64,000 nucleotides of DNA from Massilia sp. Leaf139 (GTDB taxonomy: Bacteria; Pseudomonadota; Gammaproteobacteria; Burkholderiales; Burkholderiaceae_D). Position 1 is the first letter of the stretch; every line of letters starts with the position of its first letter. The stretch covers positions 323,708-387,707 of the forward strand of contig NZ_LMOJ01000023.1 of the NCBI RefSeq assembly GCF_001424165.1, in the 5' to 3' direction. Made by a program: the position numbers and the translations under genes. Of this stretch, positions 18,640 to 27,578 are shown piece by piece. The notes under the pieces were generated by a model that saw nothing but the letters and a program-made list of their open reading frames with translations, was not told where the DNA came from and made no database searches.

Positions 18640-19245
18640 ATGTTCGACCACCTGAACCTCTTCCTGTTTTCCCTGTTGAATGCCGCGCCCGACCTGGACG
18701 GCTGGCGCCTGCACGGGGCGATCTTCGCCGCCGAATGGGTGATCCTGGTGGTGCCGGTCGGCCTGGTGCTGATGTGGACGCAGGGTGGTGAGCAGCGCGA
18801 AGCGGCCGTGCACGCCTTCCTGGCGGCGGTCGTGGCGCTCACCATGAGCAAACTCATCGGCTTGATGTGGTTCCATCCGCGCCCCTTCATGCTCGAGATC
18901 GGCCAGAACTTCCTGCACCATGCGCCGGACAGCTCCTTCCCCAGCGACCACGCGACCAGCATGTTCTCGGTGGCGCTGGCCTTGATGCTGAGCCGGCTGC
19001 GCGAGGCGCGCCGCTTCGGTGCCCTCTTGCTGGCGCTGGGCGTGGTCGTGGCCTGGGCCCGCGTCTTCCTCGGCGTGCACTGGCCGCTCGACATGGTCTG
19101 CGCCTTCCTCGTCTCGACCCTGGCGGCGCTGCTGCTGTACACCCGCGCCGGCCAGGTGCCGGCGGCCTTGCTGGTGGCGGCGATGCAGGCCGTCTACCGG
19201 CGCGTGCTGGCCGCGCCGATCGCGCGCGGCTGGCTGCGGCCCTAG
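18640..19245 (+). CDS. PAP2-family phosphatase (BcrC-like undecaprenyl-diphosphatase)
   Basis: 201-residue integral membrane phosphatase. The three PAP2 motifs are present: KLIGLMWFHPRP, SSFPSDHATSMFS and ARVFLGVHWPLD, with the catalytic histidines in the second and third. Spacing and length fit the BcrC group that recycles undecaprenyl diphosphate for peptidoglycan synthesis. An upstream TTG could add eight residues, but ATG 18640 (MFDHLNLF) gives the family-typical N-terminus. The stop codon is the first bases of hairpin repeat copy C. Confidence 0.85.
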   Translation: MFDHLNLFLFSLLNAAPDLDGWRLHGAIFAAEWVILVVPVGLVLMWTQGGEQREAAVHAFLAAVVALTMSKLIGLMWFHPRPFMLEIGQNFLHHAPDSSFPSDHATSMFSVALALMLSRLREARRFGALLLALGVVVAWARVFLGVHWPLDMVCAFLVSTLAALLLYTRAGQVPAALLVAAMQAVYRRVLAAPIARGWLRP

Positions 19246-19306
19246 GCGTACCTAAGATAAGCACCATGGCTGCGCCTTGCCCTGGCGCTCATGTCAGGCG
19301 CTCTAG
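19242..19306. repeat. Convergent-gene hairpin repeat, copy C (internally deleted)
   Basis: 65 bases exactly filling the space between the stop of the PAP2 gene and the stop of the convergent lipoprotein gene. The core reads CCATGGCTGCG then directly CCTTGCCCTGG; compared with the other copies about 39 bases are missing between two TGCG tetranucleotides, consistent with deletion between short repeats. The outer arms pair imperfectly (CTAGGCG with CGCTCTAG). Confidence 0.65.
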
Positions 19307-19717
19307 TCAGTTCTGCGGGGTTTCCGGCTCCGCCTTCTCGAACACGAGTTCCCCCTTCTCGTCGAGGTGGAACAGGCCGAGCGGCTTGCCCGTCACCTGT
19401 TCCGGCGCTTCCAGCTCGCTGCAAGTATTCGTTTCCACGCGCCAGGACAAGTCTCCGGCGCGCAGCGTATAGACGTTCTCGCCCGATTCAAACAGCTCGA
19501 TCTCCACGTCCGCCATCGGCAAGGTGCCGAGCGGAATGCGGCGCTGGCAGTCCGGCATGCGCGAGGCCAGCACATCGAGCGTGACTTCCTTCTTCCAGAA
19601 ATACTCCTGCAGCGCGCGCACCGTCAGTGCGTGCTGGTTACCGTCGATGGTATAGCTGGCCGAATCGTCGACGCAGCCGGCGAGCAGCAGGGGAGCGAGC
19701 AGAAGTAATTTGCGCAT
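19307..19717 (-). CDS. Small lipoprotein of unknown function
   Basis: 136 residues. Signal peptide with lipobox LLAGC places the mature N-terminal cysteine at residue 15. The mature part has the segment MPDCQRRIPLGTLPMADVEIELFE and a second cysteine pair candidate (DCQRR, NTCSELE) that could form a disulfide. ATG 19717 is taken because only this start gives a signal peptide. Probably anchored in the outer membrane or inner membrane outer face. Function not recognised. Confidence 0.7.
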   Translation of the reverse strand: MRKLLLLAPLLLAGCVDDSASYTIDGNQHALTVRALQEYFWKKEVTLDVLASRMPDCQRRIPLGTLPMADVEIELFESGENVYTLRAGDLSWRVETNTCSELEAPEQVTGKPLGLFHLDEKGELVFEKAEPETPQN

Positions 19718-19809
19718 GCAGGGGTTCCAGGTTGCGGCGCGACGATAAGCGCGCCGTGGGCAGTATAGAACGCGGCTTTCTGCGCATGCAACTGTGCAGG
19801 GCCGCGTCC

Positions 19810-21225
19810 TTATCGCTTCGTTTCCCAGCCGCCGCCCAGCGCCAGGAACAGATTGATCTGATCCGTCGCCAGCTTGGCGTTTGACGCCGCCACGGCCGCC
19901 TCGTTCGCCGCCAGCGTGCGTTCGGCGTCGAGCGTGCTCAAGAAGTCGGTGCGGCCGACGCGGTACAACCGGGCCGCCTGTGTGGAGGCAAGGGCGCTCT
20001 GGTCGCGCGCCGCCGTCAGTGCCGCATGGCGGTCGAGCTCGCGGGCATAGCTCGTCAGTGCCGTCTCTGTTTCGCGCAGCGCGTTCAGCACGACACCGTC
20101 GAAACGCGCCAGCGCCGCCGCCGTCCCCGCCTCCGCCTGGGCGATGTGGGCGCGCGCCGTGCTGGTAGACGGCAGCGACCACGCGATCAAGGGGCCGAGG
20201 CTGTAGCGCAGGGTCTCGCCCGCCCCGAATCCGGATAGCGCCCCGGTGCTGCCCGCCGACAGGCCCAGGCTGACCTGCGGATAGAGTTCGGCGGTCGCCA
20301 CGCCGATGCGCGCCGTGGCGGCCGCCAGCTGGCGTTCGGCCTGACGGATGTCGGGCCGGCGGCGCAGCAGCGCGGCGCCGTCGCCGACGGGAATCGCGGC
20401 CGCCAGTTGCGGCACGCGTTCGCATTGCGCCAGCGCCGGCGGGAAGCGCGAGGGCGTCTCCCCCAGCAGCGCGGCTAGACGGTAGAGGGCGCTGCGACGC
20501 TGGGCTTCCAGCGGTGGCACGGCGGCGCGCAGCTGTTCGAGCTGGCCGCGGGCGCGGCTGTTATCGAGGGCCGTACCGCGCCCGGCTGCGACGCGTTGCG
20601 CGGTGGAGCGGACGAATCGATCCTGCAAGGCCAGCGACTGGCGCGCGATCGCGATTTGCTGGCCGGCCGCACAAGCGTCGGCATAGGCGCGCGTGGTGTC
20701 GGCGGCCACGGACACACGGGCCAGCTCGCTCGCGGCCTGCGCCGCTTGCGCATCGCCGCCCGCCGCCTCGACCGCGCGCGCGAGCTTGCCGAACAGGTCG
20801 AGCTGATACGACACGTGCAGGCCGGCGTCGTAGCTGGCCCGATCCGGCAGCGTATGCCCGGCGCCCGCGGCCCGGCCGATTCCTGGTGCCGCCGAGACGT
20901 CGACCTCGGGCCTTCCCATCTGTTCGGCCTCGGCCAGTACGGCGCGGGCGCGCGCCAGGTTGGCGGCCGCGATGCGCAGGTCGGTGTTGGCAGTAAACGC
21001 CTGGGCGATCAAGGCGTCGAGCGTGCCGTCGCGGTACAGGCGCCACCACTCAACTGGCAGCGCCTCCTGGCTGAACGGTGTGGCGGCGGCGCCGAGGAAA
21101 GGCATGGCCGCCTCCGGCCGCTTGACGGCAGCCCCTTCCGGCACGCGGTAATCCGGCCCGACGACGGTGCCGCAAGCAGCCAGCAGCAGAGACAGCGCGG
21201 CCAGGGAGAGCGAACGCGGGCGCAT
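19810..21225 (-). CDS. Outer-membrane efflux lipoprotein (OprM/NodT family)
   Basis: 471-residue TolC-like outer-membrane channel. Lipobox LLAAC gives an acylated N-terminus; GPDYRVP and VEWWRLYRDGTLDALI are typical of the NodT subgroup, followed by two OEP repeats rich in heptad alanine (NTDLRIAAANLARARAVLAEAE; RPDIRQAERQLAAATARIGVATAELYPQVSL). ATG 21225 overlaps the upstream stop in TGATG. Last gene of the marR-aaeB-aaeX-aaeA operon; it supplies the outer-membrane exit that E. coli AaeAB borrows from TolC. Confidence 0.9.
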   Translation of the reverse strand: MRPRSLSLAALSLLLAACGTVVGPDYRVPEGAAVKRPEAAMPFLGAAATPFSQEALPVEWWRLYRDGTLDALIAQAFTANTDLRIAAANLARARAVLAEAEQMGRPEVDVSAAPGIGRAAGAGHTLPDRASYDAGLHVSYQLDLFGKLARAVEAAGGDAQAAQAASELARVSVAADTTRAYADACAAGQQIAIARQSLALQDRFVRSTAQRVAAGRGTALDNSRARGQLEQLRAAVPPLEAQRRSALYRLAALLGETPSRFPPALAQCERVPQLAAAIPVGDGAALLRRRPDIRQAERQLAAATARIGVATAELYPQVSLGLSAGSTGALSGFGAGETLRYSLGPLIAWSLPSTSTARAHIAQAEAGTAAALARFDGVVLNALRETETALTSYARELDRHAALTAARDQSALASTQAARLYRVGRTDFLSTLDAERTLAANEAAVAASNAKLATDQINLFLALGGGWETKR

Positions 21226-22109
21226 CACGACGCCTTCCGTGCCGCAGCCGGCAGCACTTGCACGGTGGCCGTCTGCCCGGCCACCAAATGGACGTCCTTC
21301 GGCAGCGGATCGAGCGCCACCCGCACCGGAATGCGCTGGGCCAGGCGCACCCAGTTGAAGGTCGGATTAATGTTGGGCAGCATGTTCGTGCCCGTCGTGC
21401 GGTCGCGGTCGGCGATGCCTTCGGCGACGCTCTCGACGTGGCCGGTCAGCTGCTGGCGCGCGCCCATCAGCGAAACGGTGACTGGATCGCCGGGGTGGAT
21501 CGCACCCAGCTTGGTTTCCTCGAAATAGCCTTCCACGTAAAACGAGCCGCGGTCGATCAGCGCCAGCACCGGATGGCTGGCGCTGACGTAGGCGCCGGCG
21601 CGCAAGTCCAGGTTCGTCACCGCGCCGCCCACGACCGACACCACGCGCGTGCGTTCCAGGTTCAGGCGCGCCGTGTCGCGGTTGACCACGGCCTGCGCCA
21701 GCGCCGCCTGCGCCTGCTCGACGCGCGATTGTCCTTGTTCCCGCACTTCCTGCGCCACCAGCTCGCCCAGCTGGACGTTGCGGCGCGCTTCGCGCCGGGC
21801 CTGGTTCAGCGCCGCCTGCGCGGCCTGCTCGAGCGCCTGCGTTTGGCGCAGCGCCAGTTCGAAACGCGCGCGGTCGACTTCGAACAGGACGTCGCCCGCG
21901 TTCACTTGCTGGTTGTCGCGCACGAAGACGCGGGTGACCTGGCCGCTGACGTCGGGCGCCACCTGCACCACATAGGCTTTTACACGGCCGTCGCGCGTCC
22001 AGGGCTCGATTTCGTAGTGACGCCACAGCTGCCAGCCGGCGAAGAGGGCGCCGGCCGTGGCCAGCAAGGTGATGCCGACGCGTCCGATGTTTTTATAGGT
22101 GAAGTTCAT
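21225..22109 (-). CDS. AaeA-like HlyD-family efflux adaptor
   Basis: 294-residue periplasmic membrane-fusion protein. One N-terminal anchor helix (VGITLLATAGALFAGWQLW), then YEIEPWTRDGRVKAYVVQVAPDVSGQV, which is the signature opening of AaeA/EmrA-like adaptors, a coiled-coil hairpin of about 80 residues, and a beta-barrel domain (GYFEETKLGAIHPGDPVTVSLMG). It links the FUSC pump to the outer-membrane channel. Overlaps the preceding AaeX-like gene by four bases. Confidence 0.92.
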   Translation of the reverse strand: MNFTYKNIGRVGITLLATAGALFAGWQLWRHYEIEPWTRDGRVKAYVVQVAPDVSGQVTRVFVRDNQQVNAGDVLFEVDRARFELALRQTQALEQAAQAALNQARREARRNVQLGELVAQEVREQGQSRVEQAQAALAQAVVNRDTARLNLERTRVVSVVGGAVTNLDLRAGAYVSASHPVLALIDRGSFYVEGYFEETKLGAIHPGDPVTVSLMGARQQLTGHVESVAEGIADRDRTTGTNMLPNINPTFNWVRLAQRIPVRVALDPLPKDVHLVAGQTATVQVLPAAARKAS

Positions 22110-22318
22110 ACGCTAAAACCAGTTGGATCCAAATAAACGAGGCTGCCCAGTACCATCACGAACAGCGAGAAATCGAACAGTGCCGGATGCCACACATGGC
22201 GGTAGAAACCGGCCCTCGCGAGCACGCGGCTGCACAGCCGAGACAGGCCAAAGGCAAGGGGCGCCAGCAAGAGCAGCGGCGGAAAATAGATGCCGTAGAG
22301 GCTGACTTCGCCGATCAT
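22106..22318 (-). CDS. AaeX-like DUF1656 membrane protein
   Basis: 70 residues with two hydrophobic segments (IYFPPLLLLAPLAFGLSRL; LFDFSLFVMVLGSLVYL) and the motif YRHVWHPALFD that marks DUF1656. It always accompanies AaeA/AaeB-type pumps; its task is unknown. ATG 22318 overlaps the preceding TGA (TGATG), which makes it preferable to the TTG one codon earlier. Confidence 0.9.
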   Translation of the reverse strand: MIGEVSLYGIYFPPLLLLAPLAFGLSRLCSRVLARAGFYRHVWHPALFDFSLFVMVLGSLVYLDPTGFSV

Positions 22319-24351
22319 CAAGTCTCCTTGTCGAGCAGAGGGGTGGGTTCGTAGGGCGCCGCCTGCGGGAACAGGTCGCGCCGGATGCCGGCCAGGGCCG
22401 CCAGCGCGGTCTGTCTGGCCTGCGAATCGACGGCCGCGCTGACCGAACGCAGCGTGTTGTCGAGCGCGGCGAGCAGCTGAGCGTCTGCGCGCGCGTCGGC
22501 CTGCGGGCGCATCGCGAAATGGCGCGCCAGCTGTTCCAGCAGCGCCCCCAGCGCGGCCTGGCTGCGCCCGAGTTCAGCGCCCACGGCGCGCAACTGCGTC
22601 ATGTTCAGGCCGATGCGCAAGTCGACCAGAGCGTCGGCCGCCTGCAAATCCTGCTGCGGGCCGGCCAGGGCCAGGCGCGGCGTCAGCAGGGCGATGCGGT
22701 CGACCATGCGCGCCGAGAATTCCGGCACCGAGGGGCTGCGCTGGCCGATCTGCGCCAACTCTCTCCAGCCGGCGCGCAGCAGGCGCCGCGCCGTCCAGGC
22801 GGCGCCAACGCTGCGGAACATGCCGATCACCAGCACGGCCAGGGCCAGGCCGGCCAGCTGCGCCAGGGTCGCATTGATGAAAGAGGCGGCGTCGGCCGTG
22901 TTGGTGTCCTGCAGGGCCAGGGTGCCGGCGATGCCGAACATGAAGGGCATCGCCTTGCCGAAGGTGGCCGGGCGTGCAATCAGCACACCGAGGAGCAGAA
23001 AGGCCGGCGCGCAAGCCAGTACCAGCATCTCGAAGCTGTGGATCGCCGGCAGCACCGCCAGCAGATAAAAGGCGGAGACCGGCACCGAATAGATCGTCCA
23101 CACCAGGAAGCCGCGAATGAACGGTACCGGATCGTCCTGGGTCGCGAAGAAGCAGGACATCACGGCCGCCATCATCGGCACCGCCGCGCCGGCCGGCCAG
23201 CCGGTGGCGATCCAGAAGGCGCAGCCGGCCAGGGTGGCGATCACGGCCGCCGCCGCCGACACCAGCGCCATGCCGTGATCCAGGTGCAGGGCCTGCGGTT
23301 TCACGGGCGGCAGGTGATAGGCCGCTTGCGGCAGCATGCCTGCCGTGCCGGCGCCGATGTGCCGGCGCAGTGCCTGGGTGTCGACGCAGACGTCGACCAG
23401 CGCGCGCAGGCGGGCGGCCAGGTTGACCTGCAGGAGATCGCGCCAGTCGGCATGGCGACTCGCGGCGGGTGTCAGCGCGTCGATCGCCGCGCGCAGGGCC
23501 GCCGGCGTGGTCTGCGGCGTCTCGCCGCGGCGCGTACCCGTCCAGGCCGCGATATCGGCCAGCAGCGCATCCCAGCGCGCGGACGCATCGACCCCGCGCA
23601 GGGCGTGCAGCCGGTCTTCGATGGAAGACAGCAGCGGCACCATGGCGGCGAGGCGCTCCTGCAGCGCGTGGATCGCATTCGCCGTCCAGCGCAGGTGCGA
23701 GGTGTCGAAGGGCAGGTGCACCGCCATCATGCGCAGCTCGGTGATGTCGCCCGCCAGCTTGCGCCGGTCGAGCGAGGCATCCACTGCGCCATTCGGGGCC
23801 AGTGCATCGCCGATCCAGGCTTGCGCGTCGCGCAGCGCGTGATCCAGACGCGCCAGCAGCACCGGCCCGAACTCCTGCGGGAACACCAGCGAATGCACCA
23901 GGGTCGCGCAGCTGATGCCGAGCAGGATCTCCTCGACCCGGGCCAGCGCAATATCGAAGATGGTGCCGGGGTCGTGCACGGCCGGGAAGGCGATCAGCCC
24001 GGCGGTGTACCCCGCCAGCATCAGTACGTAGGAGCGCGGCGTGCGGTCGAGCAGGGAAACGTACAGGCAGGCGCCGACCCACAGCGCCAGGGCCAGCGAC
24101 AGCAGCTCGGGCGAGTTCGCGAACAACGGCACGATGAGGACGGTGGCCAGGGCGCCCAGCAGCGTGCCGCCGAAGCGGTACACGGCTTTCGAGCGCGTCG
24201 GGCCGGCGAAGGGCGCGGCGACGATATACGCCGTCATCAGCGCCCAGAACGGACGCGGCAGGCCGATGCGCATCGCCAGGTAAAGCGCGAGCATCGCTGC
24301 CGCGAAACTTTTAAGCGAAAACAGGGCCTCGTCGGTCGAGGGCAGCTTCAC
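22318..24351 (-). CDS. AaeB-like FUSC-family efflux pump
   Basis: 677-residue inner-membrane component of an aromatic-carboxylate/organic-acid efflux system (fusaric-acid-resistance family). Two halves, each with about six membrane helices: FAAAMLALYLAMRIGLPRPFWA at the N-terminus and ATLAGCAFWIATGWPAGAAVP near residue 360, separated by a cytosolic region. Starts with GTG 24351, overlapping the marR stop as GTGA. E. coli AaeB exports p-hydroxybenzoate; the substrate here is inferred only by family. Confidence 0.92.
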   Translation of the reverse strand: MKLPSTDEALFSLKSFAAAMLALYLAMRIGLPRPFWALMTAYIVAAPFAGPTRSKAVYRFGGTLLGALATVLIVPLFANSPELLSLALALWVGACLYVSLLDRTPRSYVLMLAGYTAGLIAFPAVHDPGTIFDIALARVEEILLGISCATLVHSLVFPQEFGPVLLARLDHALRDAQAWIGDALAPNGAVDASLDRRKLAGDITELRMMAVHLPFDTSHLRWTANAIHALQERLAAMVPLLSSIEDRLHALRGVDASARWDALLADIAAWTGTRRGETPQTTPAALRAAIDALTPAASRHADWRDLLQVNLAARLRALVDVCVDTQALRRHIGAGTAGMLPQAAYHLPPVKPQALHLDHGMALVSAAAAVIATLAGCAFWIATGWPAGAAVPMMAAVMSCFFATQDDPVPFIRGFLVWTIYSVPVSAFYLLAVLPAIHSFEMLVLACAPAFLLLGVLIARPATFGKAMPFMFGIAGTLALQDTNTADAASFINATLAQLAGLALAVLVIGMFRSVGAAWTARRLLRAGWRELAQIGQRSPSVPEFSARMVDRIALLTPRLALAGPQQDLQAADALVDLRIGLNMTQLRAVGAELGRSQAALGALLEQLARHFAMRPQADARADAQLLAALDNTLRSVSAAVDSQARQTALAALAGIRRDLFPQAAPYEPTPLLDKET

Positions 24352-24815
24352 GCCGGCTGCTCTCCGGTGGCGTCGAGCTTGCCGGTGCGCGCGCCGATGC
24401 TGGCCAGTACGCGCAGGCAGGCGTCGATGTCGGCCGGGTCGAGCCCGGCGAACACGCTGCGGCGGAAGGGGATCAATGCCGCTTCCATCTGCGCGGCGCG
24501 GCTGCTGCCCTCGTCGGTCAGTTGCAGCAGCTTGGCACGGCGGTCTTGCGGATCCTCGCGCCGCTCGATCAGGCCGCTCTCGATCAAGAGATCCACCACG
24601 CGCACCAGCGACGAGGGTTCCAGCCCCAGGGCCTCGGCCAGCACACCGGGACGCACGCCCTCCGGGCGGAGACGGCCGAGGATCAGCACCGGCAGCGCCG
24701 TCGCCTGCGACAGGCTGAACTGCGACGCCACCCTGTCCGCCATCGCCTTATAGGCGCGCGAGGCGTGGGTCAATGTAGCGGTCAATTGGATCAGGGTCTG
24801 GTCGAAAGTGTCCAT
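24348..24815 (-). CDS. MarR-family regulator of the efflux operon
   Basis: 155-residue winged-helix repressor. The DNA-binding part runs GVLAEALGLEPSSLVRVVDLLIESGLIERREDPQDRRAKLLQLT, with the conserved D-x-R wing. It is the promoter-proximal gene of the efflux operon and overlaps the pump gene by four bases, so it probably represses its own operon and is relieved by a phenolic or aromatic acid ligand. In enterobacteria the equivalent pump is controlled by the LysR-type AaeR, so the regulator has been exchanged. Confidence 0.9.
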   Translation of the reverse strand: MDTFDQTLIQLTATLTHASRAYKAMADRVASQFSLSQATALPVLILGRLRPEGVRPGVLAEALGLEPSSLVRVVDLLIESGLIERREDPQDRRAKLLQLTDEGSSRAAQMEAALIPFRRSVFAGLDPADIDACLRVLASIGARTGKLDATGEQPA

Positions 24816-24825
24816 GGAGCGGTGA

Positions 24826-24862
24826 TTTACTTTAATACTGAAATTTTAGCATACGAAGTAAA
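24826..24862 (-). promoter_or_regulatory. Promoter/operator of the marR-efflux operon
   Basis: Inverted repeat TTTACTT (24826-24832) / AAGTAAA (24856-24862). On the minus strand TTACTT (24861-24856) and TATTAA form a -35/-10 pair with an 18-base spacer, so the repeat arms lie over both promoter boxes, a common arrangement for MarR autorepression. It is a local AT-rich island. Confidence 0.5.
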
Positions 24863-24905
24863 TGTGCGCAGAAAGGCATGCAGCCGTTTTCGCAGGACAG
24901 GAGGA

Positions 24906-25559
24906 TCAGGGTTGGGCGGCGCGCTTGGCGCGCAGGGTTGCGATCGCGGCCAGCGCGGCGGGCACGTCGAACTCGTGTTCCGGCTCGACCTTGCGCAAGA
25001 CCTCGATCGGCGCATAGCCCCAGTGCACGGCGGCAAAGGCGACGCCCGCGCGGCGCGCGGCCTCGGCGTCCAGCGCCTGGTCGCCGATGTAGAGCGCGGC
25101 GTCGGGCGTCACGGCGGCGCGTTTCAGGACTTTGCGGATGCGTGCGGTCTTGCCGAAGATCGACATGCCGCATTCGTACTGGCTGATCAGGGAAGAGAGT
25201 TCCGGCCCCAGCACCTGGCGCACGTTGTCCTCGGCATTCGAGGAGACGATGGTGAGATCGACCCGGTCGCGCGCCAGCTCGCGCAATGCATGGTCGACCT
25301 GGGGAAACAGGCGCACCTGGCCGGCGTTCTCGCGCATCAGGGTCTTGAAGCTGGCGGCCGCCAGCGGCAGCTTCCAGGCCGGCATGCCGACGTGGCGCAT
25401 CATCTCGCGGGTGCCGAAGTAGCGCAGGCGCTCCACATGCGCCGGGTCGATGCGGCGAAAGCCGTGCTCGTCAGCGATCCGGTTGAAGACGCTGAGCAGG
25501 AAAGGAAACGAATCGGCCAGGGTGCCGTCGAAGTCGAAAATGGCGAGGCGGTAGCGCAT
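24906..25559 (-). CDS. HAD-superfamily hydrolase (phosphoglycolate phosphatase-like)
   Basis: 217 residues. Motif I FDFDGTLADSFP holds the nucleophile and acid/base aspartates, motif II is LTIVSSNAED, the lysine is in GKTARIRKVLK, and motif IV is YIGDQALDAEAAR. The helical cap lies between residues 17 and 85. The phosphatase resembles Gph but the substrate cannot be read from the sequence. ATG 25559 (MRYRLAIF) is chosen over an earlier in-frame start because HAD proteins begin just before the nucleophile. Confidence 0.88.
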   Translation of the reverse strand: MRYRLAIFDFDGTLADSFPFLLSVFNRIADEHGFRRIDPAHVERLRYFGTREMMRHVGMPAWKLPLAAASFKTLMRENAGQVRLFPQVDHALRELARDRVDLTIVSSNAEDNVRQVLGPELSSLISQYECGMSIFGKTARIRKVLKRAAVTPDAALYIGDQALDAEAARRAGVAFAAVHWGYAPIEVLRKVEPEHEFDVPAALAAIATLRAKRAAQP

Positions 25560-25601
25560 GCCCGGAATGATACACAAGCAAAGCTACCGCCTGATGACCG
25601 C

Positions 25602-27488
25602 TCAAGCTTGTCCCGTGCGCTCCGGCACCACGAAGGCCAGGCTTTCCTCGAACGAGCGCAGCACCATGTCAACGTGTTCCTGCACCACCGCCTGGTTGGC
25701 CGCCGTCTCGCCGAAGGGCAGGCGGATCGTCACCAGCAGCGCGTTCGGCAAGCCCGCGCGCAGTTCGTCGGCCACGCGTTGCCATTGCTCCAGCATCGAT
25801 TCGACCGGATAGATCAGGAACACGGTCGAGACCAGGTCGGCCTTGTCCGGGCCCGGCGTGTCCTGGTCGGCGCCGATGACGACGCTGCGCGCGTCGACGT
25901 CGAGTTCGCGCAGCGAGCGCACCAGCAGCTCGGTCAGCAGATCGTCGCGCTCGGTGCCGAGGCCGGCACACAGCACGATCGAGTGCGAAGGCACGTCGAG
26001 CGATCCCTGCCAGCGGCCCAGGCGCGCTTCGCGCATCTTGCGCAGGTGGGCGCCGACATTCGCGTCGAGCAGGGACACGCGCCCGCGCCGGCGCTTGCGC
26101 ATCGGCTCGCTCGAAACCGGCGTCAGCGTCGCGGCGACGTCGGCAATGGTGTTGCGCACGTGGTCTACCTGCGCGCTCTCCAGCTGGCCGGTGCGCTGTT
26201 CGGCGGCGGCCATCGAGATCCCCGGCAGCAGGATCTGGTCGCAATAGCGCGCGAAGCTGTGGCGGTCGAGATAGCTGCGTGCGTCGGAAATGATACTGTG
26301 TGTCTCACCTGCGAGCACGCGCTGATAGAAGCGCTGGGCCACGTTCACGTTCGGCACGTCGCCCAGCAGGATCGTTACCGGCTCCAGCGCGCGCACGTGG
26401 CGCCCGGCCACCACCAGGCACAGCGTCAGCGGCGTCGAGAGCAGCAGCCCGACCGGGCCCCACATCGCGCCCCAGAACAGCGCCGAGACGATTACCGCCA
26501 GCGGAGACAGGCCCGAGCTGTGGCCGTATACCTTCGGCTCGACCACGTGCGCCACCACCAGCTCCAGCAGCAGCAACAGCGCCAGGCAGGACAGCGCCAT
26601 CGTCCAGCCCGGATCGATTGCGGCGACGAAGATCGCGATGAACACGCCCGCCACCATGATGCCGACATAGGGCACGAAGCGCAGCAGGCCGGACAAGGCG
26701 CCCCACAGCACCGCATGCGGCACCCCGAAGGCCCACAGCAGCACCCCGACCAGCGCCCCGAAGGTGAGATTGACGACGAACTGCGACAGGAAGAAGCGCG
26801 ACACGCCGCGCGTCGCATCCGACAGGGCGCGCACCGTGCGGCTGATCTCGGCCTGGCCGGCCAGGCGGATCACGCGGTCGCGCAGGGACTCGTGTTCGAG
26901 CAAGATAAAGATCAAGAGCACCAGCACCAGGCCGGTCTCTCCGATCGGCCCCCAGGCCAGCGCGAACAGGCGCGCCAGGGTGTCGCGCGTGGTGGCGCGC
27001 GGCGCGCGGATCTCGACCGGCAGCGGCTGGTTCGCGCCCGTGGTCAGTGTGCCGCGGCGCACGGTGACGGGCGGCGGCGGCGGCAGGGGAGATTGCGGCG
27101 CCACGGCGCTCAGTTCGGCCTCCAGGCGCGCGAACGGGCGCTCGGTGATTTCGCGCACGCGCTCGATCTTGGAGCGGATCGCGGCGCGGTATTCGGGCAG
27201 GTCGCGCGTCACGGCGACCAGCTGGAAGGCGAGGATGGTGCCGACGCCGACCACGCAGGTGCCGGCCAGCACGACGGACACCAGGGTCGCCGGCAGGCGC
27301 GGCAGGCCGACGCGGCGCAGCGAACGGATCAGGGGCGCCAGCACCAGGCTCAGGATCGTCGCCAGCGCCAGTGGCTCGAGCACGTCGCGCCCGAAGTACA
27401 GCAAGCCGAGGAGGCAGGAAGCGGTAACGACCGAATTGGCGGTGAGGTTGTTGAACAGGCTTGATTCGCGCATGAAGTGCTTATCCAT
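25602..27488 (-). CDS. AI-2E-family permease with cytosolic C-terminal domain
   Basis: 628 residues. Residues 1-390 show the seven to eight helices of the PerM/YdiK/TqsA family, with GLLRFVPYVGIMVAG, LLELVVAHVVEPKVYGHSSGLSPLAV and STPLTLCLVVAGRHV as the family signatures. Members export or pass small molecules, including autoinducer-2 or ions. A proline-rich periplasmic loop (LPPPPPVTV) lies near residue 150. The additional C-terminal 230 residues form a soluble alpha/beta region (SIVLCAGLGTERDDLLTELLVRSL) recalling a B12-binding-like Rossmann fold and are not part of the usual family core. Confidence 0.85.
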   Translation of the reverse strand: MDKHFMRESSLFNNLTANSVVTASCLLGLLYFGRDVLEPLALATILSLVLAPLIRSLRRVGLPRLPATLVSVVLAGTCVVGVGTILAFQLVAVTRDLPEYRAAIRSKIERVREITERPFARLEAELSAVAPQSPLPPPPPVTVRRGTLTTGANQPLPVEIRAPRATTRDTLARLFALAWGPIGETGLVLVLLIFILLEHESLRDRVIRLAGQAEISRTVRALSDATRGVSRFFLSQFVVNLTFGALVGVLLWAFGVPHAVLWGALSGLLRFVPYVGIMVAGVFIAIFVAAIDPGWTMALSCLALLLLLELVVAHVVEPKVYGHSSGLSPLAVIVSALFWGAMWGPVGLLLSTPLTLCLVVAGRHVRALEPVTILLGDVPNVNVAQRFYQRVLAGETHSIISDARSYLDRHSFARYCDQILLPGISMAAAEQRTGQLESAQVDHVRNTIADVAATLTPVSSEPMRKRRRGRVSLLDANVGAHLRKMREARLGRWQGSLDVPSHSIVLCAGLGTERDDLLTELLVRSLRELDVDARSVVIGADQDTPGPDKADLVSTVFLIYPVESMLEQWQRVADELRAGLPNALLVTIRLPFGETAANQAVVQEHVDMVLRSFEESLAFVVPERTGQA

Positions 27489-27578
27489 AGATGGCCGGCG
27501 CCGGCGCGTGGCAGAGGCACCGGCGCCAGCAGTCTAGCATCAATGGCAACCCGGCAGTTCGGGGCGGACGCAGCTTCC

